Origin: Flavobacteriia bacterium
GTDB lineage: Bacteria; Bacteroidota; Bacteroidia; Flavobacteriales_D; Crocinitomicaceae
DNA: 64,000 nt
Reading direction: 5' to 3'
Assembly: GCA_016183815.1 (NCBI GenBank)
Contig: JACPDW010000016.1
Span: forward strand, 27,082 to 91,081
This document shows, piece by piece, positions 9,233 through 18,442 of the stretch. The number at the start of each line of letters is the position of its first letter. Positions within the stretch are counted from its first letter, which is position 1. The notes beneath the pieces are model-generated. The model did no database searches and had not been told where the DNA came from. It was given only the letters and a program-made list of their open reading frames with translations. Both the position numbers and the translations under genes were made by a program.

Positions 9233-9715
9233 TCAAAAATACATTTTAGACAAGGCATAATAAATATTCATTAATGCACTAAATATTGCACTGGACATAA
9301 ATCTATACTTTAAATGAATGATGTTTTGTATAATATAATTCGCAATAATTGTGAAAATGATACTAGCTATAAATGTTTTTAAAGATGAAAAGAAAGCTGT
9401 TTCAATACTCAACTCAATTGAAGATAAGGAAAATAATTTTTCAGGAAACATTGAAAATTCAATAAATAGAAAATGTCTAGTTATCCACAATGGATTAAAA
9501 AATAGAACGGCTAAAAGTGTTTTACTGTATGCATTTTTACTTTTTTTTTCAATAAACGCAAACCATTTTCCAATTTCATAACTGTATAAAAATCCGCCGA
9601 TTAATGCTAGAACAAGAAGACGAATTAAATGAAATTCTCCAATAATAATTTGAGCAATTAAATCACCTAAAGGATAAATTATAAACCCTTTTAGAATATC
9701 CTTATTAAATTTCAT
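9233..9715 (-). CDS. Small polytopic membrane protein, possibly Mpv17-like
   Basis: A 160-residue protein with about four hydrophobic segments. The first 45 residues read YPLGDLIAQII, then RLLVLALIGGFLYSYEIGKWFAFIE. This order (GD-x-x-x-Q, then R, then a Gly-rich helix and a W-F turn) recalls the eukaryotic Mpv17/PMP22 family, but the similarity is weak and I would not rely on it. The start overlaps the end of the xanthine dehydrogenase large-subunit gene by 11 bases, so it is probably the third gene of that operon. Its role is unknown. Confidence 0.7.
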   Translation of the reverse strand: MKFNKDILKGFIIYPLGDLIAQIIIGEFHLIRLLVLALIGGFLYSYEIGKWFAFIEKKSKNAYSKTLLAVLFFNPLWITRHFLFIEFSMFPEKLFSLSSIELSIETAFFSSLKTFIASIIFTIIANYIIQNIIHLKYRFMSSAIFSALMNIYYALSKMYF

Positions 9716-11996
9716 TTTTAAGTTTGTCGATACTTAAAAGAATGGTTTCGTGGGTTGCAGGAATTTTAAATTCAGGTTCAACTTGATGATTTTTAATTGA
9801 AGAAATAGCATCTTTTATCGCCAACCAAGTAGATAATCCGTACATAAATGGTGGTTCGGCAACGGCTTTACTTTTTCGTATCGCCAAAGGATTATCAACT
9901 TCTTTTAATAATTCTACTCTAAAATCTAATGGAATATCTTGAATAGAAGGTATTTTATAGGTATCTGGTGAATAATTCAACAAACGACCTTTAGAATCGT
10001 ATTTACACTCTTCTGTTGTGCACCAGCCAAGTCCTTGTATATAAGCTCCTTGTATCTGTCCGATATCAATATTTGGATTAATAGACTTTCCACAATCGTG
10101 TAAAATATCAGTACGTAAAACTTTTACATACCCGGTTAAGACGTCGAGTTGAACCTCACTTACACACATACCATAAGTAAAATAATTAAATGGTTTCCCC
10201 CAACCTTTAATTTTATCCCAACCAATATCAGGAGTTTGATAAAAACCACTTGCACTTAAGTGCATTCTTTTTAAATATGCTTCTTGAATCAATTTTTTAA
10301 ATTCAATTTTTTTAGCTTTATTTGAAAGTATTCCTACGTAATTATTTTCGAATACTATTTCATCATTTGTATTTAAAAGTTCTTTCGCTAAAGGGATTAA
10401 TCTGTCCTTAATTTGATCTAAAGCATTTTTAACAGCCATTCCGTTTAAATCTGTACCTGAAGAGGCTGCTGTAGCTGAAGTGTTTGCTACTTTTGAGGTG
10501 TTTGTGGCACCAACTTTAATGAAATCCATACTTAAACCCAATTCCATCGAAGCAATTTGAGCAATTTTTGTATGTAAACCTTGACCCATTTCTGTTCCTC
10601 CATGACTAATCAAAACAGAGCCGTCTGTATAAACATGAATTAATGCTCCTGCTTGGTTTAAATGTGTAGTTGTAAAAGAAATTCCAAATTTCACTGGAGT
10701 TAATGCAATTCCCTTTTTGTAAAATTCATTGGAATTATTAAAATTTTCAATCTCTTTTTTTCTATTGAAATAATCAGAACTTTTAATCAACTGATCATAA
10801 ATCTTATGCAAATGATTGTATTCAACTTTTTGTCCGTAATGTGTTACGTTTTTAGCATCTTCTTCATAAAAATTAATTTTCCTAACTAATGCTGAATCAA
10901 TTTTTAGTTTTCTAGCTATTTGATCGAGTATAAACTCAATACAAGCTACACCTTGCGGACCTCCAAATCCTCTAAAAGCAGTATTAGATGGTAAATTTGT
11001 CTTATAAGCCCTACCTTCGATATGAACATGAGGAATAAAATACGCATTGTCGTTATGTAACATAGCTCTTTCTAAAATAGCGAAAGATAAGTCTGTAGCA
11101 CATCCCGCATCGGTATGTTGAATTACATTCAAATAAACTAAGCTACCATCTGATTGATAACCTACTTCATAATCAAAAATAAAGGGATGTCTTTTCCCTG
11201 TAATTTTTTGATCATCGTCTCTTGACAGTCTTAATTTGACAGGTTTTTTGCAATGAAAAGCCAACAGACTAGACCAAGCAGCTAACCAATTGGCTTGAGT
11301 TTCTTTACCACCAAAAGCACCTCCCATTCTTTTGGTTTCTATGGTGATTTGATTTTTATTTATCCCTAAAACTTCAGCGACAATTGCTTGTGTCTCAGAA
11401 GGATGTTGAGTAGAGCTATAGACCAACATTTCATCGTCTTCACTAGGAACAGCAAGTGAAATTTGAGTTTCTAAGTACCAATGTTCTTGAGCCCCTGTTT
11501 CTAATTGTCCAATTAAATGATGTTTTGCTTGTTTTTTACCTAAGTCGATGTCCCCTCTATTCATTGAACGAACACTTCCAATCAAAGAATTTTTATTAAT
11601 TGCATCTTTAAGAGAAAGAACAGATTCCAATTCCTCGTAATCGATTGTAATCAATTTTGATGCTTCGATAGCAATTTTTTCCGTTGTTGCTGCTATTAAA
11701 ACCACTGCTTGACCAATACATTCCACTTTATCGCTTGCTAAACATACTTCATCGTGAATAACAGGCCCCATTTGATTAACTCCAGGGATATCCTTTGAAG
11801 TTAACACACAATGCACTCCATGCAAATTTTTGGCATTATGTGTATGAATAGCTTTTATTTTAGCATGAGGTACATTACTGTAAACCACTCGTGCATGGAG
11901 CAAATTATCATTCAATAAAATGTCGTCAATAAAAATTGATTTTCCAGAGACATGTTTTTTTATACTATCGTGAAGAACAGAAATAGAATTTTTCAT
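9705..11996 (-). CDS. xdhB: Xanthine dehydrogenase, molybdopterin-binding subunit
   Basis: A 763-residue protein of the xanthine oxidase family. It shows the aldehyde-oxidase/XDH hammerhead start (HVSGKSIFIDD), GGAFGGKE, TAFRGFGGPQG, the ATAASSGTDLNG region and the active-site glutamate segment KSKAVAEPPFMYG near the C-terminus. It oxidises hypoxanthine and xanthine to urate with the FeS/FAD subunit encoded just upstream. The frame is open to 12047, but the ATG at 11996 follows the upstream stop (11998-12000) by one base and starts at the conserved N-terminus, so that start is used. A guanine deaminase at 22.8 kb could supply xanthine. Confidence 0.93.
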   Translation of the reverse strand: MKNSISVLHDSIKKHVSGKSIFIDDILLNDNLLHARVVYSNVPHAKIKAIHTHNAKNLHGVHCVLTSKDIPGVNQMGPVIHDEVCLASDKVECIGQAVVLIAATTEKIAIEASKLITIDYEELESVLSLKDAINKNSLIGSVRSMNRGDIDLGKKQAKHHLIGQLETGAQEHWYLETQISLAVPSEDDEMLVYSSTQHPSETQAIVAEVLGINKNQITIETKRMGGAFGGKETQANWLAAWSSLLAFHCKKPVKLRLSRDDDQKITGKRHPFIFDYEVGYQSDGSLVYLNVIQHTDAGCATDLSFAILERAMLHNDNAYFIPHVHIEGRAYKTNLPSNTAFRGFGGPQGVACIEFILDQIARKLKIDSALVRKINFYEEDAKNVTHYGQKVEYNHLHKIYDQLIKSSDYFNRKKEIENFNNSNEFYKKGIALTPVKFGISFTTTHLNQAGALIHVYTDGSVLISHGGTEMGQGLHTKIAQIASMELGLSMDFIKVGATNTSKVANTSATAASSGTDLNGMAVKNALDQIKDRLIPLAKELLNTNDEIVFENNYVGILSNKAKKIEFKKLIQEAYLKRMHLSASGFYQTPDIGWDKIKGWGKPFNYFTYGMCVSEVQLDVLTGYVKVLRTDILHDCGKSINPNIDIGQIQGAYIQGLGWCTTEECKYDSKGRLLNYSPDTYKIPSIQDIPLDFRVELLKEVDNPLAIRKSKAVAEPPFMYGLSTWLAIKDAISSIKNHQVEPEFKIPATHETILLSIDKLKNEI

Positions 11997-11997
11997 A

Positions 11998-13431
11998 TTA
12001 TACAATATTTTCAGACCAAAATTTAAGTAAAAGATTTTTAGCTGCAATCATCCTAAATTCAGCACTTGAACGTGCATCAGAAATAGGGTTAAAAATATCG
12101 TCTAACAAAAGTTGAGCTTGTTCGATATTATTTCTTTCCCAAGTTTTCCCTATTAAAAAATTTTCTATTAGATGGACTCTTATAGCCACTGCATCCATTC
12201 CCCCAAAACAAATTTTAATATTTTCAACTAAAATTCCATTAAGTTTTAATTCAAAAGCAGCACTTAGCGTTGAAATATCCATGTCTTTTCTTTTGGAAAC
12301 CTTATAAAATTGATGTATCACTCCTATTTTTGGTACTGGAATGTGTATTTTAGTAATCAATTCGTTTTGATTGCGGAGTGTTTTTCGGTATCCAAGTACA
12401 TAATCGTTTATGTTAACCAAACGATCTGATTTAATAGATTGTAATTTCAATTCTGCTTCTAAAACCATTAAAACAGGTAATAAATCGCTAATTGGCGAGC
12501 TTGATCCCACATTTCCTCCAATCGTACCCATTTCTCTTATCTGTTTAGAAGCAAACACAGTGAGGTTTTGAAACAAAATGGGCAAACGATTTTCACTAAA
12601 ATTTTTTAATTTTTCTAAGCTCACGCCAGCTCCAATTTTAATCCATTCATCTGATAAGACTAACTTTTTCAACTCATTAACAGAAGAAATGTCTAAAATT
12701 CGTTGCAAATGTTCATGTCTTTTAGTTACAGCTAAAGAAACATCGGTTGAACCGTTTAGGATTAGAGTATCGGGATATTTATCTAAATAGAGGAGGGCTT
12801 CTTCTTTTTTGAAACATTTGAAATATTCTTGATTTAAATTCTTTATTACAATGGATTCTTTAGTGTTTATTGATTCCAAGAGTATTTTTTGTTCTTGTTC
12901 AAGCACTTCGATTTGTTGATTTTTATTTTTAAAAACATCAGACAAACAAGCTTCAATAATAGATTGATATCCAGTGCATCTACATAAATTACCACTCAAA
13001 GCATCTTCAATTTTATTTCTATCAGCTTGAGAATCTTGTTGATGTAAGGCAAACATGGACATGGTAAAACCAGGAGTACAAAACCCACATTGACTACCAT
13101 TGTGTGCTATAAGTGCCTCTTGAACAGGATGATATTGATCGGAATATAATGTTTCAATAAATTCCACTGTGTAAACAGATAAACCATGCAACATTGGTAA
13201 AAAAATCAAACAAGAATCTACCGCTTTATATTGAAAAGAATTGTCAATAAATTCAGAAATTACAACAGTGCAAGCACCACAATCGCCTTCTGCACAACCC
13301 TCTTTCACACCTTTAAAAGGAGTGTTATTTCTTAGGTATTGAAGTAGGGTAGTGGTACTATTCAAATTTTCAGCAAATGTTAATTCCGTCAATTGATTGT
13401 TTAGAATAAATTGAATCTTGTTTTCTGTCAT
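11998..13431 (-). CDS. xdhA: Xanthine dehydrogenase, iron-sulfur and FAD subunit
   Basis: A 477-residue protein. Residues 1-75 form a plant-type [2Fe-2S] ferredoxin domain with C46, C51 and C54 in GCAEGDCGAC. The second [2Fe-2S] domain has GSQCGFCTPG and NLCRCTGYQ. From about residue 200 it continues into the FAD-binding domain (LILNGSTDVSLAV, then GGNVGSSSPISDLLP). This is the fused small subunit typical of bacterial two-subunit XDH. It passes electrons from the molybdenum site to FAD and NAD. It is followed directly by xdhB in one operon. No XdhC maturation gene is seen in the window. Confidence 0.93.
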   Translation of the reverse strand: MTENKIQFILNNQLTELTFAENLNSTTTLLQYLRNNTPFKGVKEGCAEGDCGACTVVISEFIDNSFQYKAVDSCLIFLPMLHGLSVYTVEFIETLYSDQYHPVQEALIAHNGSQCGFCTPGFTMSMFALHQQDSQADRNKIEDALSGNLCRCTGYQSIIEACLSDVFKNKNQQIEVLEQEQKILLESINTKESIVIKNLNQEYFKCFKKEEALLYLDKYPDTLILNGSTDVSLAVTKRHEHLQRILDISSVNELKKLVLSDEWIKIGAGVSLEKLKNFSENRLPILFQNLTVFASKQIREMGTIGGNVGSSSPISDLLPVLMVLEAELKLQSIKSDRLVNINDYVLGYRKTLRNQNELITKIHIPVPKIGVIHQFYKVSKRKDMDISTLSAAFELKLNGILVENIKICFGGMDAVAIRVHLIENFLIGKTWERNNIEQAQLLLDDIFNPISDARSSAEFRMIAAKNLLLKFWSENIV

Positions 13432-14014
13432 AATGAATTCCGTTTATCTTTATTTTGAAAAAGGTAAAAGTAACAAAAAACAAATTATTTCAAATTATTT
13501 CAAAAAACTTTTTCCGTTACGCTTTTTAAATTTAACCAAAAATAAGCATTAGAATTACTTTTTTGTTTAACAAAATCTAAATCAATGATTTACAAAATTG
13601 ATAGATTTTTTAAAATGGGGTTAACTCTCATTTAATCATATAGTTCGTTTTCTAAAAAACTCCAAAAGATGAATTCGGGTTTAATTTGTTTTTCAAAGTA
13701 CTATACTATTTTTTTAATAAACTCTACAAAAATCTGTGAATTTTTTCAGCGTAAATCTTCGGGAAAATTCACACTGATTTTTAATTATAAAAAATCTGAT
13801 TTTTCCCTAATACATCTGAAATTTATAAACATGATAGTATTTATAGAAAAAAAATTATTATACTCTTTGAATTGTTATAAAATATTCTTATCATTGCAAA
13901 TTAAATAAAACTAAAGGTTTGTATGTACAACAAAAGTTGCTATTATAACCTTTGTTAAGGTTTTAAGAGAGTTATTGGTCAGCTTAAAAGACGACACATC
14001 AAATAATTAATAAT
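13432..14014. other. Intergenic stretch, no gene recognised
   Basis: These 583 bases separate the divergent xdh operon and the DUF4268 gene. The only open frame above 60 codons (13669-13908) is very rich in Phe, Ile, Lys and Asn, as expected by chance in such AT-rich DNA, and resembles no family. I see no tRNA, riboswitch or strong terminator. It is also the left edge of the accessory region. Confidence 0.6.
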
Positions 14015-14947
14015 ATGGAATTAGGAATATTAAAAACAGTTACACCAAGACAAAAATGGAATAACGAGGCAAGAGATTTTACTCCTTGGCTAGCGAATAA
14101 CATATCAGAATTGAATAAAGCTCTTGGAATTGAACTTGAAGTTGAAAACACTGAGGTTAGTGTTGGACCTTATTCCGCAGATATTTTGGCAAAGGATACT
14201 GGCACAGATAATTATGTTGTCATTGAGAATCAATTAGAAAAAACAAATCATGACCATCTAGGTAAAGCAATTACATACGCTTCTGTGTTAGATGCTTCCA
14301 TGATAATTTGGATAGCTACTGAATTTACAGAAGAACATAAAAAATCATTGGATTGGCTTAATGACCATACAAATGATGAGATTTCATTTTATGGAGTGCA
14401 ATTAGAATTGTGGCAAATTGACGAAAGCAAAGCTGCTTTGAGATTCAATGTGATTAGTAAACCAAATCAGGCTGTTAGACAAGCAGCAAGGTCGAAAGTA
14501 AATGAGGACTTATCTGATAAGCGAAAATTCCAATTTGACTTTTGGAGTAAGTTCAAAGAAAAATTAGCGAAGACAAAAAAGATTCCTTCGCTTCAAACTC
14601 CAAGACCTCAATATTGGTTTGACGTGACTTTAGGTAAATCATATATTCATATTTCAAATACTTGTAACACGGACGACAATACTGTTGGCGTGCGGATTTA
14701 TATAGGAAATAAGATTGCCGATACAATGTTGCCATTTTTGGAGACTAAAAAAGAGGAAATAGAATCCTCAATCGGACAAAAACTAATATGGAATCCAAAT
14801 CCAGACAATAGAGATAAAGTAATTTTCTTGCAACATACGACTGAATTTGAGGATGAAAAGAAGCTGGACGAGTCATTGAATTGGCTTGTTGATTATACAA
14901 TAAAATTTAGAGAAACATTTTCAAAGATTATAAAACAAGCACCATGA
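14015..14947 (+). CDS. DUF4268 family, PD-(D/E)XK nuclease-like protein
   Basis: A 310-residue protein with the layout of DUF4268 proteins. The N-terminal half has a PD-(D/E)XK-like core: VGPYSADILAKD followed by NYVVIENQLEKTNHDHLGK, giving the Asp and the Glu-x-Gln of the fold near residues 55-72, then ASMIIWIA. The C-terminal half (about 165-310) is the conserved DUF4268 region, with YWFDVTLG and VRIYIGN. The biochemical role of the family is not established; nuclease activity is inferred from fold motifs. It stands alone upstream of the restriction-modification module, outside its flanking direct repeats. Confidence 0.8.
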   Translation: MELGILKTVTPRQKWNNEARDFTPWLANNISELNKALGIELEVENTEVSVGPYSADILAKDTGTDNYVVIENQLEKTNHDHLGKAITYASVLDASMIIWIATEFTEEHKKSLDWLNDHTNDEISFYGVQLELWQIDESKAALRFNVISKPNQAVRQAARSKVNEDLSDKRKFQFDFWSKFKEKLAKTKKIPSLQTPRPQYWFDVTLGKSYIHISNTCNTDDNTVGVRIYIGNKIADTMLPFLETKKEEIESSIGQKLIWNPNPDNRDKVIFLQHTTEFEDEKKLDESLNWLVDYTIKFRETFSKIIKQAP

Positions 14948-15046
14948 AAACAAAAGCCGAACCTCTAACATTGTATATAAAACATTTGGCAGTCAGTGGA
15001 TTATCGAGCGTTTCAACTCGTATCAAAAGTACTTTTAACCCCTGTT

Positions 15047-15069
15047 CCGCTGGATTTGCAATCCTGCGG
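15047..15069. repeat. REP-like palindrome
   Basis: A 23-nt palindrome with arms CCGCTGGATT and AATCCTGCGG and a three-base loop; one mispair lies inside the stem. The same element occurs at 19730-19752 and, as a perfect palindrome on the opposite strand, at 28031-28053. A decayed relative lies at 21641-21680. Confidence 0.8.
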
Positions 15070-15285
15070 TTATTCCCACTTCGCTGCATTTGTAATGCTA
15101 CGTTTTATTTCAAGATTATTTTGTTCAATAGATTTCTAAAAAATGGTAGTAAAAATAAAAATTTTAGTGCCGAAGGATTGTAAATCCAACGTAGCTTAGT
15201 AGCTTTTTTAAGCTAATAATACCATATACAATTATTAAATATCCCATAATTAAAAAGTATCCCCGAAAAAAAATCGGGATAATAA

Positions 15286-15347
15286 TATACCGAAACAATA
15301 TGTAAATAGACCAATTTTATTGGACTATCTTGAATATGTATTCGGTA
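15286..15347. repeat. Long imperfect hairpin, copy 1
   Basis: Arms of about 28 nt (TATACCGAAACAATATG... against ...CATATTCAAG read from the other strand) meet at CCAATTTTATTGG. The same hairpin is found at about 19966-20028 within direct-repeat copy 2 and, diverged, at 56733-56800. This shape recalls non-coding palindromic elements mobilised in trans, but no transposase gene is visible in the window. Confidence 0.75.
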
Positions 15348-15541
15348 CAAGAGCGGCTTTTTTTAAACTTGATACTTTGCTAAAAAGTACCAAAAATATT
15401 AATGAAAGTTGCTTAAAATTAAAATATTTGCTTATTTTTGAGTTGAATTTAAATAAAAATTTTTAGACGAACTGACGTTATGCCTCACTCTAAAACCAAC
15501 CGCAAAAATCCAACATTCGACAAAAATTAACAAAAAAAAAC

Positions 15542-15585
15542 TTGCTGAATTAAAAAAAATAGTTAAATTTGTCATTTAATGACAA
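15542..15585 (+). promoter_or_regulatory. R-M operon promoter with overlapping operator palindrome
   Basis: TTG (15542-15544) and TAAATTTG (15564-15571) are 19 bp apart and form a Bacteroidota-type promoter. A perfect inverted repeat, TTGTCAT then TTA then ATGACAA (15569-15585), covers the last bases of the -7 box and the expected transcription start. The next gene encodes an XRE protein 18 bp downstream. A controller bound here would block RNA polymerase, so negative autoregulation of the restriction-modification operon is likely. This is read from position and symmetry; binding is not shown. Confidence 0.7.
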
Positions 15586-15603
15586 GTTAAATTTTACAAG
15601 CAA

Positions 15604-15930
15604 ATGAAAGCAACTTTTGGAGAATACATCAGACAATTAAGAACAAATAAAGGTTTGACTTTGACTGAACTTGCGGCATTGCTAAAACTAGATTCTGCTA
15701 ATTTGAGTAAAATTGAAAATGGCAAACGTGAATTTGACGAAAAACGTTTAGACAAATTAGCAAATGCTTTCGAACTTGACTTTGAAAAATTGAAAGTAGA
15801 ATATTTTGGCGACCAATTTGCTAAAAAAATGTATGCTTACAATTGTTCATCTGAAACATTAATGGTTGTAGAAGAAAAAGTAAATTACTTAAAAAGTATA
15901 AATGTTAAACAAGCCGAAATAAAATTCTAA
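15604..15930 (+). CDS. XRE-family regulator, probable controller of the R-M operon
   Basis: A 108-residue protein with an N-terminal helix-turn-helix of the XRE class (YIRQLRTNKGLTLTELAALLKLDSANLSKIENG in residues 7-40, with the usual LSKIENGKR recognition-helix end). A C-terminal 40-residue tail may aid dimerisation. Small XRE proteins just ahead of restriction-modification genes act as C proteins that time nuclease expression. A perfect palindrome lies over the promoter immediately upstream, and the methyltransferase gene begins five bases after this gene, both of which fit that role. Confidence 0.85.
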   Translation: MKATFGEYIRQLRTNKGLTLTELAALLKLDSANLSKIENGKREFDEKRLDKLANAFELDFEKLKVEYFGDQFAKKMYAYNCSSETLMVVEEKVNYLKSINVKQAEIKF

Positions 15931-15934
15931 AACT

Positions 15935-18442
15935 ATGAACAAACCATTGACATACATTAGTTTATTCAGCAGTGCAGGAGTTGGATGTTACGGCTTCAAA
16001 CAAAACGGTTTTGAATGCATTGCGACAAATGAAATTTTAACAAAACGCTTGAAAATACAAGCATTTAATAACAAATGCAAGTATGAAACAGGCTATTTAG
16101 ACGGAGATATTTCAACAAAAGAAATAAAAAACAAACTTTTTGCTGAAATCAAAAAATGGCAAACTGAACATAAAATTTCAGAGCCTGATGTCATTGTGGC
16201 TACGCCACCTTGTCAAGGAATGTCTGTTGCTAATCACAAAAAAAATCAAGAGCTAACAAGAAATTCTCTGGTTGTAGAATCAATAAAAATAACAAAAGAA
16301 GTAAATCCAAAATTCTTCATTTTTGAAAATGTAAGAGCATTTTTAAACACAACTTGTACAGATGTTGACGGTAACGAAAAAACGATAGAAGAAGCCATAA
16401 AACTTAATTTAGGTGGACATTACAATATACTTTTCAAGGTTGTAAACTTCAAAGATTATGGTTCACATTCAAGTAGAACAAGAACGCTTGTAATTGGTGT
16501 TCGTAAAGATTTACAAAACATTAGTCCTTTTGATATTTTCCCCGAGAAACATAAGCCGAAAACATTACGCAAACTTTTTATAGGTTTAGAAGAATTAAAC
16601 GAAATGGGGAAAATATCGGAAACCGATATTTTCCATTCGTTCCGAGAGTATAATATAAATATGTTACCTTGGATTGAAACTCTAAAAGAAGGACAATCCG
16701 CATTTCAAAATACTGAAGAAAATAGAATTCCTCATCAAATAAAAGATGAAAAAATTGTTTTTAATGAAAGTAAAAACGGAGATAAATATGCTCGTTGGTA
16801 TTGGGATAAAGAAGGTCCTTGCGTACATACAAGGAACGATATTTTATCAAGTCAAAATACTGTTCACCCAGCAGAAAACAGAGTTTTCAGCATTAGAGAG
16901 CTAATGTTGATGATGAGTATTCCAGAAAATTTTCAATGGACAAATACTTCAATTGAAAAGTTGAATAATTTAAGTTTTCTTGAAAAGAAAATGTTTTTGA
17001 AAAAAGAAGAATTGAACATCAGACATTGTATTGGTGAATCAGTTCCTACTGGCGTTTTTGCAAATATTGCAAAAAGGATTAAAGATGTATTAAATCAAAA
17101 AGTACTTTCAACAACTGAAATAAATAACATCATTAAAAAAGAAGAATTGAGTAAAATTGAAAATTTACTTTCTTTTATTAATGAAGATTTTGAAAAATCA
17201 GGACTTGAAAATATATATCAAATTGCAGAATACGCAAATTCAAGCAGACAAGAAAATTCAGCATTTTTCACACGAAAAGATATTGCTTTTTCGGTTGTTA
17301 AAGACTTGCCTGAACTAAAAGGAAAAAAGAAAATTAGAATTTTAGAACCTTCAGTTGGTATTGGTAATTTCATTCCTTTGTTGATAGAGAAATACAAAGA
17401 TAAAGACGAAGTAATTTTTGACCTTGTTGATATTGATAACAATTCCTTTGTTGTTCTGAAAAATATTTTGGATAAATTAAAATTGTCTAAAAAGTTTAAA
17501 TTTAATTTTATCAATGCTGATTTTTTGACTTATAATTTTAATACAAAATATGATATTGTTGTAGGTAATCCACCATACAAAAAACTTACAAACAGTCAAG
17601 AATTATTATCGCTTTATAAATTCAATGCAAGAAATAACGAAACAAATAACTTGTTTTCTTTTTTCATTGAAAAAGCCATTTCATTAGGAAACTTCGTTTC
17701 CTTAATAGTTCCAAAAAGTCTTATTAATTCACCTGAATTTAATATTACAAGAGATATTTTGAATGAGAAAAATCTATTGAAAATTTGTGATTATGGAGAA
17801 AAAGGGTTTAAAGGTGTAAAAATTGAAACGATAAGTTTCTTACTTGAAACTTCATCAAAAAAGCAAACTGAAAACATTTTGATTGAAAGTTATATTACTG
17901 AAACGTTTGAAGTGAAACCAAAAGAATATTTATTTTCTAATAGATTTCCTTATTGGTTGATTTATCGAAATGAAGAATTTGACCAAATTTCAGAAAAAAT
18001 GAAATTCGATATTTTCAATAGTTTCAGAGATAGGCAAATCACAAAACAAATCACGAAAGAAAACGGAATATTTAGAGTTTTAAAATCTCGAAATGTTGGT
18101 AATAATGAGGTTAAAGAATTGGAAAATTACGATTGTTATATTGACGATACAGAAAATTTGGCTGTCGCCAAATTTCTTAATCGTGATGATGTGGTAATGA
18201 TTCCCAACCTTACTTATTATCCAAGGGCAAGTTTTTTACCAAAGAACACAATTACAGATGGTTCAGTAGCATTATTGACTTTGAAAAATGGAAGCCGACT
18301 TCCGACTGAAAAAGATTTAGAATATTACGGCTCTAAAGAATTTGAAAAGTTCTATAGAGTTGCTCGTAATTATGGTACACGTTCATTAAACATTGACAAT
18401 AATTCCGTATTTTTCTTCGGACTTTTAAAAGAAATTGAATAG
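15935..18442 (+). CDS. Fused cytosine-C5 and N6-adenine DNA methyltransferase
   Basis: One uninterrupted 835-residue frame holds two methyltransferases. Residues 1-385 form a complete C5 enzyme: SAM motif FSSAGVGCYG at 11-20, catalytic TPPCQGM with Cys93, ENV at 131-133, SRTR at 180-183, then RNDILSSQNTVHP and the C-terminal GESVPTG at 367. Residues about 435-835 form an N6-adenine enzyme of the Eco57I/Type IIG methylase type: NSAFFTRKDIA, LEPSVGIGNF at 470-479, catalytic NPPY at 545-548, and a C-terminal target-recognition region. No nuclease motif is seen in this chain. It probably protects two bases of one site, or both strands of an asymmetric site, against the adjacent HNH enzyme. Both active sites look intact. 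Confidence 0.9.
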   Translation: MNKPLTYISLFSSAGVGCYGFKQNGFECIATNEILTKRLKIQAFNNKCKYETGYLDGDISTKEIKNKLFAEIKKWQTEHKISEPDVIVATPPCQGMSVANHKKNQELTRNSLVVESIKITKEVNPKFFIFENVRAFLNTTCTDVDGNEKTIEEAIKLNLGGHYNILFKVVNFKDYGSHSSRTRTLVIGVRKDLQNISPFDIFPEKHKPKTLRKLFIGLEELNEMGKISETDIFHSFREYNINMLPWIETLKEGQSAFQNTEENRIPHQIKDEKIVFNESKNGDKYARWYWDKEGPCVHTRNDILSSQNTVHPAENRVFSIRELMLMMSIPENFQWTNTSIEKLNNLSFLEKKMFLKKEELNIRHCIGESVPTGVFANIAKRIKDVLNQKVLSTTEINNIIKKEELSKIENLLSFINEDFEKSGLENIYQIAEYANSSRQENSAFFTRKDIAFSVVKDLPELKGKKKIRILEPSVGIGNFIPLLIEKYKDKDEVIFDLVDIDNNSFVVLKNILDKLKLSKKFKFNFINADFLTYNFNTKYDIVVGNPPYKKLTNSQELLSLYKFNARNNETNNLFSFFIEKAISLGNFVSLIVPKSLINSPEFNITRDILNEKNLLKICDYGEKGFKGVKIETISFLLETSSKKQTENILIESYITETFEVKPKEYLFSNRFPYWLIYRNEEFDQISEKMKFDIFNSFRDRQITKQITKENGIFRVLKSRNVGNNEVKELENYDCYIDDTENLAVAKFLNRDDVVMIPNLTYYPRASFLPKNTITDGSVALLTLKNGSRLPTEKDLEYYGSKEFEKFYRVARNYGTRSLNIDNNSVFFFGLLKEIE

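Larger units (their letters stand above)
15040..15471 (+). repeat. Long direct repeat, copy 1 (about 432 bp)
   Basis: It begins at CCCTGTTCCGCTGG and ends at TTAGACGAA, and is nearly identical to 19723-20161 in the same orientation. Differences are a few substitutions and small indels, mostly in the last 90 bases. Inside are a palindrome at 15047-15069, further short palindromes of the same design, a GC-flanked hairpin near 15260-15280 (CCCCGA/TCGGG) and a longer hairpin at 15286-15347. No protein frame is preserved. The pair brackets the XRE/methyltransferase/HNH operon. Confidence 0.95.
14948..15603. other. Intergenic stretch holding direct-repeat copy 1 and the R-M promoter
   Basis: This 656-base gap contains the left copy of a long direct repeat (15040-15471), a unique AT-rich stretch, and the promoter/operator of the restriction-modification operon (15542-15585). 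The short open frame 14944-15183 runs into the repeat and is not considered a gene. Confidence 0.85.

Noticed and set aside
9351..9581. 76-codon plus-strand frame inside the small membrane-protein gene
   Set aside because: Antisense to a membrane protein with clear hydrophobic segments and operon coupling; no separate signal.
13669..13908. 79-codon open frame between xdhA and the DUF4268 gene
   Set aside because: Composition is that of random AT-rich DNA (Phe, Ile, Lys, Asn, Tyr), no family resemblance, no promoter box or neighbour coupling.
14944..15183. 79-codon frame overlapping the end of the DUF4268 gene
   Set aside because: Most of it is translated from the non-coding direct repeat; in repeat copy 2 the same frame is broken by indels.
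15935..18442. Methyltransferase fusion considered as an annotation artefact of two genes joined by a missing stop
   Set aside because: The frame is continuous, a linker of about 50 residues joins the domains, and there is no ribosome-binding region or start codon in a suitable place for a second gene.
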